A DNA stretch of 64,000 nt from Plazaster borealis (lineage: Eukaryota > Echinodermata > Asteroidea > Forcipulatida > Labidiasteridae), in contig CM037467.1 in assembly GCA_021014325.1 (NCBI GenBank), positions 2,480,001 to 2,544,000 on the forward strand, in the 5' to 3' direction. Within the stretch, counting starts at the first letter, position 1, and every line of letters starts with the position of its first letter. The position numbers and the translations under genes were made by a program. This document shows, one piece after another, positions 21,040 through 33,000 of the stretch. The notes under the pieces are model-generated. The model saw nothing but the letters and a program-made list of their open reading frames with translations, was not told where the DNA came from and ran no database searches.

Positions 21040-24000
21040 GTGAGTTTTTTGTTTGTTTGACTTTTGTCTCAGGTATTCTTGCTTGGTTTTTTTGTATATC
21101 TTTTAGGCCCTATGGTCTATGGTCTTGTTTGTAGGAATATTTTCCTGTGGCAAATGATTTTTTATTTTTTTTGTCTGTCCGTCTTTTGTCTGCCTGCCTG
21201 TCTGTTTTCTGTCTGTTTGTTTGTTTTGTGTTGGCGTGGTTGTTTTGTTTGGGTTGTGTTCTTGGTTGTTTGGTGTGTATTTTGTAGTTTGTTTGCTTGT
21301 TGTTTTACTGACTGCATGTTATGTTGTTGTCCGTTTGTTATGTGGGGGTGTTTGTTTTTGATCAATTTTATCAATTGTTTTTGTAATTTAATGTTTTTAG
21401 TATTCTCATATATTTAGGGTTTTTTTTATGACCAGGGGCTTGTGGAAGACGCATCTTTTTGATGACAGTTTTTAAGGAGATGCGACTTTGTACATGTGTT
21501 TCAAACAAATATCAAGTAATAAACCACAAGGGAAACTGACTGAGTAATTTTTAATTTAGTTTGGGTTGAACAAAGAAAATTGACTAATGACTAGCCATAA
21601 TTCGTCCCGACTCGCGTCAGTGCAAAAAGGTTGTATCTCAATTTTGAAAAAACGTTCTAATCTCGACGAAAATGCTCCGTGCAAAAATGTTGTATCTCGG
21701 CGCATACTTGTTATGTGTGTACATCCGGGCTATTTTAGGCGAGATACAACGTTTTGTCAATCTTGTGCGTAGCGTAAGTGCTATTTTTAGGAGTCTATAC
21801 AACGTTTTTGCACTGACACATCAAATTTGAAGATTTCCTCAAATGATCAGCATTTCGCTTTCTACTTATAGGAACTGATGATAAGAAGGTGGACCTGTAT
21901 GGATACATAGAACTGAGTTCCTGTTTCAACATGGCATGTTATCTCGTCTCCATTGTCATCCTCGCCATGGAACGGTCACGAACGATGATGAGACGTCACC
22001 GACCGGGCCACGGCTTGATCCTCCTCCTATTCTGGGCTCTAGCCTTCATCTACGAAAACATCGCGTTCGTCTCCTGGTCCAGCCCCCATTGGTGGTGGGG
22101 ATTTGATAGTGACATCAAGCAGGCAGAGCTGGGGTTGTGGGTCGTGCGGTATGTGTGTACACTTCTATTGTTTGCTATTGGGTTAAGAGCACCAGGCTTG
22201 CCAAGGAAAAGTTACAATCTACTAATCAATGCAGACAGAGATGGGGAGATGGAAGTTGTAAGTATTGGATTTCTTAAATTGACCCCCCCCCCAAGCTTTA
22301 TTAAATGATTAACTACAGACATGCTACGGTGCTCTGTCCTATTTGTGAAAAAATACCGTTTTTTCACCTGCTTAGGTAACAATGTCCGTAAGCTTTTCAA
22401 GAGACTTTGCATATGACCTCGCAAGCTCAAACAGCGCCCTCACTGTGGTCAAAGGAAGACCTATCATTGGATGGGAGTTGTGCAGTTTTCAATTGTTTGA
22501 CGAGAGCGGGACTTGAACCTGTGACCTCAGGATTAACGTGGGGGCACTCTACCATCTGAGCTATCTTGGTAGTCTCCCTATTTTGTCAATATCTCTGTGC
22601 CGGGTAGGAGTCATTCAACTTCAAATTTACCATATAGCCAGGGATCATACCAAAGTTTACGATACAACTTGGGAAGCAGCAGAAGAGAAATCACCTTTTT
22701 ATTTCAAATATTAAGTAATAAACCACAAGGGAAACTGACTGGGGAAAAATTTTTGGTTGAACAAAGACAAATTGACTAGAGCAGGACTTGAACCTGCGAC
22801 CTCTAGATTAATGTGCTGGTACTCTACCAACTGAGCTATTTAGTCGGAAATTAAAAGTTGTTTACAAAATACAATAATCCCTAGCGACGTTTCTGTGTGA
22901 AATGTAAATTAATTGAAGTGTTTTTTGTTTGTCTGTTTGTTTTTTTGTCCACTGCACCAGCCACCGATTGACAGTGATGATGCTGCACAACCTAAATCTA
23001 CCTGGGCGGATGCATGGACTAAGACCAAGATGGTGTTTCCTTATGTTTGGCCAAAGGGTCGTTACATTCTCCAACTTCGCATCATCATCTGCATTCTTAT
23101 CCTTGTTGCTGCACGTGTCATCAATGTCTATGTGCCAGTTTTGAGCGGTGAAATAGGTAAGATAGTATATTTTATTAACTCTTTCAGTGCCCGCTTTTAT
23201 TTTGCGTTTTGAACCTTTAATGCCCAGCTTTTTTAGGTTGTTCAAAATTCTGTAAAAAAAATAATAAATAAGTCTTTCTCACCAAACAAAATGTATCTTG
23301 CTAATTTGTGTTGCCTTTGTACATTCCAAAGTCAATAGTATTTCTCGTTACAGTGATAATGCCCTCTTGTGATAACATTGTTATTACCTACATGTAATTA
23401 TAAACTTCTGGTAATGAACTCAACTTTACCCCAAACCCCTTGGCCCCTTTATCCAGAAACTCTCCTGAAACCTCCAGAGTACTACAATCTGTTTCAATTA
23501 AATCTCTGCTACCAAAAAAACTTGGTTTCAAATTCAATGTACAAATTAAAGAACACTCTTCCTATTTGTCTATTTTTCAACTCAAGTGAATGCGCTGACA
23601 CCTGTCGAAAAAGGAGCAAAGGTAGTTTTCCCATGGCAACTTATCGCTATTTATGTAACCCTCAAGTTCCTCCAAGGTAGTGGATCAGGTAAGTGCGAGT
23701 TCTTCAAAATTTCTAAACATTCTGGTCTAGAATCTTATCTTTGAGAGGGCATGGCCATTTTCATTTTGCAACCCAGTTACACTTATCGCTAAGAGAAGGG
23801 GTTTGTCCAGGTGTTTCTGGCAAGGGCTGCTAATTTCACCGCAGCACCTTGTACGATTTTAAGGTGCTACGTAAATTGGTCTCATAATTCAAAAAAATCA
23901 AAAACCTGTCTTAAAATGTTTCTGTTTCCTCAAACGCCTGAGTAGATACGTGCGCTGTATAAGACTATAATATATTATGATTATTTTTTATTTCTAGCTG

Positions 24001-27000
24001 GTATTGGTCTTATCAGTAACGCTCGGACTTTCATTTGGATCAGGGTCCAGCAGTACACAACGAAGAGTATTATGGTTCGTCTGTTCGGTCACTTACATAG
24101 GTAAGTAGAACTTAACCTGGTTGGGTTGGCATAGTGGTATCTTTCCTTGCCTTCCACCTCTAGGACCCGGTACGAAACCCCACCGGGGGTACTATGTAGG
24201 TTGGGTTTTCAGTCCCTACCTGATTGCATGTTTTTTTTTCCTGGATTAATTCTCTGGGGTTTTCCTCCCACATCTAAACCTGAAACTTTCTTTGTCTTCC
24301 ACCTCTCTGACCCCAGTTCGAATCCCGCCGGGGGCACTGTGTAGATTGGGTTTTCAGTCCCTAATTTGCAGGGTTTTCCCTGGAACTCTGGGGTTTTCCT
24401 CCCACATCTAAAACTGAAACTTCCTTTACTTTCCACCTCTGGTACCCCAGTTTTAATCCCGCCGGGGGCACTGTGTGGATGTGGGTTTTCAGTCCCTAAT
24501 AGCTTGGGTTTTCCCTGCAACTCTGAGGTTTCCCTCCCACATCTAAAACTGAAACTTCCTTCCTTGTCTTCTCTCCATGGAGTTCTTGGCTAGTACAGTG
24601 ATTAAGTTCACCTATCCAAAAGTCCTTGGATTCACAACAAGAATTATAAATTAAAAGGAAATTGAACAAAAAAACACCAAAAAGCCATTGTGGTCTGGAC
24701 GTTTCTAACAGTATACTTTGCTCGTCTTCAGGAGAATCTTTGTGGTTTTGTTTTTTTCTCTGTGTAGTTTATCTCTGCGCTGGCATCTGAACAGAAAGAC
24801 CGGTGAGGTACTTAGAATGATGGACCGTGGTACAACGAGCATCAACAGTTTACTGAGGTGAGACAAGTAACAATAAGGGTATCAAAGTGCGGTGACGAGG
24901 TTTCTAGTTGCTTAAACACGCTGAGGCCTGGTTCGTGATAATTTTATCGATACGAAGTCGAGGTAAAATGATGAAGAAGCTGGCCTCACCGTGTTTAGAC
25001 AACACACTTTGAATCCGATTCATAAATTTATATACCAATTTCTTTTTTAAACTGTAAAAGTTTAGAACAAATCAGTTTAGCTTCGGCTCACCTTGACTCT
25101 GCGTTGTATTTCTGCGCATGTGTTGAATGCTGTGTAGCTTCTCACGCAAGTTTCGAACATAGATATGCGACATACCAAATTAAATTGAAATTTGCACGCT
25201 GAGCGCAATCATCTCATAGCGCCCTCTTTTGACTCTATAAGGTCAGGTCATGTTGTCATGTTTAATCACTTTGAATTGTGTTTATATCGCATGTTTAAAC
25301 ATGGCCACATCATCTCCTCTCGACCAATCAGAATGGATAAACTGTCCAAAGTATTTATGAATAGATGTTATTAGTTTTTAAAATTGTTGATGCACCTCTC
25401 TTTTTTTTTCAGGGCCCAATTTCATAGAGCTGCTTAAAGCAGAAAATTGCTTAACAATTCTCTCCTAAGCAGAAATGAGCAGGGTACCAGTCACAAATTG
25501 TACATGTGACATGGCAGTTTAGCTGGTAACCTTATTCTGGTAAGCAAAATTTTGTTGTGCTGAGCTACATTTTGTGCTTAAGCAGCTCTGTGAAATTTGG
25601 CCCAGAAGTGGCAGTGACTCTGAAAAGATCTGGTTGGTTTATTCTCAACGTTTAGAACCACTTTCTTGACGGAAATATTTTCTGGTGTTTTTATTTCAGT
25701 TACGTGCTCTTCCAGATTGTGCCTACCATTATTGATATCGTGATCGCTATTATTTATTTTGTGACATCCTTTAATGCCTGGTTTGGTGTCATCGTTTTCA
25801 TAGCAATGGTTTTCTACATTGGTAAGTCCACTATAATTTGCAATATCAGCGTTCTCTCTTAGCAGTGGTCCGCTGGCCAAATGCCAGTTTAAAAGGCTGT
25901 AAGCAATAAATGGCTCCTCTGACAAAACAAAATATGGCATTAATGTTACATTTTTGTTACTAGAATTACCCCAAAAACATTTTCTTATTCCATGCAGAAT
26001 TTATCCTTCCTATAATGACTTATGAAGGGCAAAAATTTGCATTCGATTGCTTACGCCTTTTCTCCAGTAACTTTTCGTTACGACCTTCTTGCGGGCACAT
26101 GTTCAAAAAGATCCTACATGTACCACTCGTTACCGTAAAGAAGTCGTGATTTGACAAGTTTTACTGAAGATTGAACTTTGACCTTTGCTTTACAGCTGCA
26201 ACTGTAGTCATCACTGAATGGAGGACAAAATTCCGTCGTGATATGAATCTCAGCGACAACAAGATGAAGCAGAAAGCTGTGGATTCAATGCTCAACTTTG
26301 AAACGGTAATTTTTGGCTGCTTTCTCCTCAGATATTAAGATTTTCCTTTATTTATTAATATGTTTAATTTTATTTATATTTTTCATAATTTGTTTTAATG
26401 TTTTTTTTTATTTATTTATTTGTTACATTTATTTATTTTATGTATTTATTATTTATTTACTTTTTTGGGGGCCTAAAAATCTGTTAGTGGTATGCTTTTG
26501 ACCTTCCACGCTCACTCTTATTGCAATTGTCAATCTAGTTCCTTTTTTAAGTTTCGAGACAAAACCTTTTTTACTTTTGTCTTCCAGCAGCAAATTCCAT
26601 TGAGTTCCTTAAACTTTCTTTTTTTTGAAAGAAATACAGGCACGTGATTTTTCAGGATTTTTCCTGATTTCATGATTTTCTCAAAATCTCCTTGAGCCTT
26701 CAAACTTTCTTGAAAGAAGTAAAGCAGTCACCAAAAAGGGAGAAAGAAATAGTCCACATTGTGTCAAAACCTGTAGTGTAGCGTTTCTGGTGACATCTGG
26801 GAGGTTTCAAGTCCAGAATAAAGGGATCCCAGGGCCGCAAGCCATTTGACAGAAATTTTTACATTCTTCAACTCTTATCCCTGCCTTCACTGTTATCTTT
26901 TAGCAGCAAAATCTATTGAGTTCCGTTAACGTACTTGCCTAGAAATAGCCAGGCATCATGGTAATAATGAATTGTTCCCATTTTCAGGTGAAATACTATG

Positions 27001-30000
27001 GAAACGAGGATTTTGAAGTCGGTGTGTATAACGAAGCTATTACATCATATCAGGTAATGTTTAGATCCTTGACTACCTACCACGTTTTAAACATAGCCCA
27101 ATAGGCACCAGTCTACTTGCACACAAGACTCAGTTTGATGATGATGCTCAGGAATGGTCAGTTTTAGATGTGGGAGGAAAACCTCAAGTGGGGAAACCCA
27201 GGCAATCAGGAGGGACTAAAAAAAACAATCCACATGCGAGGCTCCGATCCGGGATTCGAACCAGGTTCCTCAGTTGTGAAAGGCAGGGAAGGAAACCAAC
27301 CTGAATGCCTTATCTTTATTCAGATTTATGTTAAAGACAGTGTACACTATTGGTAATTGTCAAAGACCAGTCTTCTCACTTGGTGTATCTCAATATATGC
27401 ATAAAATAACAAACCTGTGAAAATTTGAGCTCGATCGGTCGTCGGAGTTGCAAGATAACTATGAAAGAAAAAACACCCTTGTCACACGAAGTTGTGTGCT
27501 TTCAGATGCTTGATTTCGAGACCTCAAGTTCTAAACTTGAGGTCTCGAAATCAAATTCGTGGTAAATTACTTCTTTCTCGAAAACTACTCCACTTCAGAG
27601 GGAGCCGTTTCTCACAATGTTTTATACTACCAACCTCTCCCCATTACTTGATACCAAGTAAGGTTTTGTGCTAATAATTATTTTGAGTAATTACCAATAG
27701 TGTCCACTGCCTTTAAACATATATTCGTTCTTCTTTCACAGCATAGTGAATGGAAGTCCATTGCTACACTGGTAATCCTCAACTGTTCACAGAACATAGT
27801 CATCACTGGTGGTCTGCTTGTTGGTTCGTTACTATGTGCTTATTATGTCAGCATTGACCAACTCACTGTAAGTACAGAGACATTTGAGCATTGCTCTTGA
27901 CCCCTTTCTTCACCCCTAATCCTTCACTTGAGCCCCTCGCACCCCCCTCCAAAAAATACAAACAAACAAACAAACACCCCAACAAAACAACCTCAAAACA
28001 ACACAATTTCTCTGCATTTTTGAACATTTTGTACTGACACTATTTGGTATTCTTCCAACCATCTGGGCTAAATTTCAGAACAATGCAGACAAATCTTGCT
28101 TAGCAGCAACAGGTTGCCAGCCAGAGTATCATGTATTGTGTATTGTTTGTCACTGGTTCCCTCGTATTTTTTGCTGAGCAGAAAAAAACTTGCCTTGAAA
28201 CTGGGCACTGTTGAGTATTGAAAATTTAGTATTTATTGAGTGTGGAGTTTTTAGTTATTATTGAGTAGTTGTTGACAATTGAGTATTAATTGAGTATTTA
28301 TTTAGTATTGAGTTTTTATTGATTATTGAGTATTTATTGAGTATTGAGTTTTTATTGATTATTGAGTATTTATTGAGTATCGAGTATTGATAAACCAATA
28401 ATAATTCATTTTAGTATTTTATTTACTGTTGAGTATTTTAGTATTTTATTTAGTGTTGAGTTTTATTGATTACTGAGTATTTATTGAGTATTTGTTGAGT
28501 ATTGAGTATTTGTTGAGTATTAAGTATTGAATTTTCTGTACAGGTTGGTGATTACGTCCTGTTTGCTTCCTACATCATTCAGCTCTACGGTCCCCTCAAT
28601 TTCTTTGGAACCTACTACAGGTATGTCCATCAACCTTGCAGAAACAGAAGCCTATGTGCAAATTCATACCATTGGTTTGTTCTTCGGATGGGATGTAAAA
28701 GCCAAACATCCCAAGTGCTGTGACATGCACGTTAAAAGCAGGGTATACCTTTTGTAATTACTCCACAAATTAATGACAATACAAACTTACTTGGTAAAGA
28801 GCACTGGAGAGCTGATGATATTATAAAATGTTGTCAGAAACGACCCCCTTTAAAGTAATGTAGTTTTAGAGAAAGTGGTAATTTTTCACCAACAAATTTG
28901 TCTCAAGGCAACTGAAAACAAACAATTCTATGCAACAAAGGTGATTTTTCTTTTATTATTTTCTTGCAACTTCGATGATCAATTGAGTCCAAATTATGAG
29001 TGCTTTGACAGGCCTATAAGTAAAAATGCTATATAAAAATTGTGTTTAGTAGCATTCATCGATAGTAAACAACCCGTTTTTAGGCGTACTGACACAAATT
29101 ATCTTTTCCCTCTGCTGCCGCTTCCTAGGTTGTATCGTAAACTTGTGTGTGATCCCTGGCTATACAGGTTGAATGGCTTCTGACTTGCATCCCCAAACAA
29201 AATATTGACAAAATAGGAAGCTCAATTGGTAGAGCGCTGGCACATTAATCCGGAGGTCGCGGGTTCAAGTCCCGCTCTAGTCTATTTTTCTTTGTTCAAC
29301 CCAAGATGACAAATGAATTTGAAGAGACCTCGGTTTCAGTTCTGAATGATATATAAGTGATATTTTTGTTTATGTTTTCTATTAGAATGATCCAACAAGC
29401 TTTTATTGATATGGAAAATATGATTGATCTACTCAAAGAGAAGCAAGACGTAAGTGTCCAATTATTCTAATTTGTTTAGAAGACATTGTCTGATTTGACT
29501 TTACCGATGTAAATTAAAATGTGGTCTGGATGATGTTTTGCTGTAAATATTGACTTTGTGCGTTTTTCATGACATTGTGTTTATCGATGCTTTCTACCAT
29601 TGTGTATTTTTGTTGTTGATGTTTTGCTGTAAATTTAGTTTTTCTGCATTTTGACCTTATTGTGTTCATATATGCTTTCTTTCATTTTGTAATTTGTTGA
29701 TGATGTTTTGCTGTAAATTTTGATTTTGTGCATTTTTACTAAATTGTGTTTATTGATGTTTTCCTTCATTGTGTATTTTCTGTAAAAGTACATTTCAATA
29801 TTTCATATTATTCTATATTTACCTATATCGATGTATACTCTGTATATGTTTTTTATTATGTTTTCTCTAATGTTATTTGGGGTTTTTTTGCCCTTTCATC
29901 AATGTGTATTAAGCACTTTATACTCGGTACTTTCCCAAGTTCTGTGAAAAAAATCCACAGGCATATCACTCAGGTGGAATTCGAACCCACAAACTTTGCT

Positions 30001-33000
30001 ATGCTAGAGCAGATGTCTTACCACTAGACCACCAAGCTAGCACGGTGGCTAGAGGCAGTTCGAATCCTAATAGATATTAATTTTTTGCTTCAGGGACAAT
30101 GAAGATTATATGTTTTTTTGCCTCTCTAATTTTGTAAGATAAATCAATCTCAACCAACGCATGGAATTTGTTTGAAATAATCTTTACGTAATGGAACTGA
30201 ACGGTGTACTGGTTGATGTTGTAACCACAGGTCGCTGACTCTCCACACGCTAAGAACCTTGAGGTCAAAAAAGGAATCGTTGAGTTTGACAACGTCAGTT
30301 TCTATTACAACGAAGCGTAAGTAAAAAAACATGAAATGCAACCAATCACTGGTGGAGATATACCGGCATGCCCCCCTCGATAACCAATTTGAAGTTACAG
30401 CAAAAAACTTTGGGATTTTGCAAGTTTTTGAAATGGTGCATTTTGTGAAAAGCCTAGGATAGTAAATGCAGTTTGTCTTTTCCAATGATCTATCACTTCT
30501 CACTCATTCTTCATAAACAATATTTTCCTGGAAGATTCTTCACGGATGTGTCTTGTCTGTACAGCCGGTTCTCATGATAACAAGATCGCTGGGACTGGCT
30601 GAAATACCTCTTTTTAACAGGAACATTGTTTTAAGAGGACAGCTAAACAAAGAAACACAAAGCAAAAATGAGATTTGGGGACTTTAGAATGTACTCTTTT
30701 ATAAGCAGAACCTCTTTATAAGAGTGCTCTTTATATCCAGGCTTGACTGTATTTATGTTTCTTTTGTTACAGAAAACCTATTCTTAAAGGAGTTTCGTTT
30801 ACCGTTTTGCCTGGTCAAACCCTAGCACTGGTAGGTAGCAAGTAGAATTTCATCAACCAAGAAAGATCCGGGATGTGGGATAAATAAACCTAAGCAAAAC
30901 TAATTGCATTAAACTGTTGATTTTCTTTGGATAAATAACGGGGATGACAAGATATTTCAGACTTTTATCTGACTTTTTCATCTCTGCCTGGTGAAAAAAA
31001 AATGCTGTAAATTTCTCCTGATAGGTAGCAAGTAGAATTTCATCAACCAAGAAAGATCCGGGATGTGGGACAAATAAATCTTAGCAAAACTATTATTGCA
31101 TTGTATTGTTGATTTTCTGTGCATAAATAACGGGGATGACGAGATGTTTCAGACTTTTATCTGAATCCAGACTTTTTTATCTATGCCTGGTGAAAACAAA
31201 TTGCTGTAAATTTCTCCTGATACAAGGAAATCCTGCTCTTTGATCTACTTCTCTAGTGTTGAGGATAGTGTTCCCAGAAGCTCATTCGAAATATCAACAG
31301 ATTGAAATGTCATCATTTCGACATACTTCCTAAGATCTGGATCTAAGTTTCAGACCTTTTATCAGCAATAACTCTCACCCCTGAACTAATAATTTTTTAT
31401 TTCAATGAGTTTTATTAATGTTTTCCTTCAAAGGTATTATTCAAGATTGGTAGAGCTGAAAAAATAGTCACAGACAGTGTTCATGTTTTGTGTGATCAAC
31501 CATTATACACAAAATTACAAACTTGTGAAAATTTGGGCTTAATCCGTTGTGTGAAAAACCATGCACACTTTTCAGCATGTAAACACATTGCCCTTAATTT
31601 CGTTTTTGTAACAACTGAAATCAGCTGTTGGGTTTTTAGGTTTTCAGATTCAGTTTTCTTGAGTATCACTTAATTTCAGAGGGAAATGTTTCACAGAAAA
31701 AATAGTTCTAGTATGAACTTCATAATCAGTAAGCTTCCAGACTAAAATTAAACAACGATGTTTTTTATCCTTACCAATCCTGTACGATTCTTTTAATGTA
31801 TGTTTTGGGTTTATTTTCAGGTTGGACCGTCAGGCGCTGGGAAGAGCACAATTATTCGTCTCTTGTTTCGTTTCTATGACATCCAGGACGGTCAGATAAG
31901 AATTGATGGACAAGACATTAAAAAGGTAAGCGAAAAAAGAAAAAAAAACCTGAAATACTTTTCCAACATCACTTCTTTTTCCTTTCATATTGCTGTGAAT
32001 TGATCACCTGGTTGATTTTCATTGGATGGCTATTCAGTGAAAATCATTCAAAAGAAACTTAAAATAGAAAAGATATAAAAACAATTGTATCATTCCTTTT
32101 CATCTTATCAATAACTTTTCCCCCACTATTTTTAAACTAGGTGACGCAAGGTTCTCTACGGAAGGTTATTGGTGTTGTACCACAAGATACAGTCCTCTTC
32201 AACAATGACATCAAGTAAATTATTTTGCTTTTTCTTTGTGCTTTCTGCCTCTCTCTCTATCTTTTCTTTCCACTTGACTGCTTCTGTTACACCAGTACAC
32301 TTGTTTATGTGTGTTGTGTTGTCATTTAGCCTTCGAGAAAGACTCTGCTAGGGTCAATACGTCAGGCCATTAAAGGTACGGTCATAGATTGGTAAATACT
32401 CCAAAAATAATTGACCATTCAAACTTATTTGATGAGAAGCACCTGGGCCTTATTTCATAGAGCTGCATAAGCACAAAAAGTAGCTAAGCACAACAAAATT
32501 ATGCTTACCAAACTTTGGTTACCAGCCAAAATGCCATTTCTCATGTACAATCTTTGACTGGTACCCTGCTAATTTGTGCTTAGCAGAATTTGTTAAGCAA
32601 TATTTTCTGCTTAAGCAGCTCTATGAAATTGAGTCCTGTTGATAGAATAAATTATTTTAAGAAAGCATTTCCTTCGAAGTAATATGGTGTGGATAATTTT
32701 TCACCTGAAAATATTTGAATCTGAGAAATAATTGATGCATGAATCGTTTCTCAGATTTCTGAGGGTTTTTGTCCATTTGTGAATTCTGCGATTCGAGGTG
32801 CCGTTGTTACCCACTGTCCCTCACTAATTGTGGATGGATTCAAGGTTCTTGTGAAAATACCGTGATAGTTTTTTGCTGTCTTCTCAGCTAGTAGACACTG
32901 TATTCAGCTGAAACTTTCACATGTGACTTTAATTGTATCTTTCTTTATAACTTTGTCAAAAAATCAGCATTACATTGACAAAAACCAATCTATGACCCTA

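Noticed and set aside
22774..29283. Functional tRNA genes
   Set aside because: Repeated flanks, mismatched anticodon stems, no U33 and decayed acceptors point to tRNA-derived repeats.
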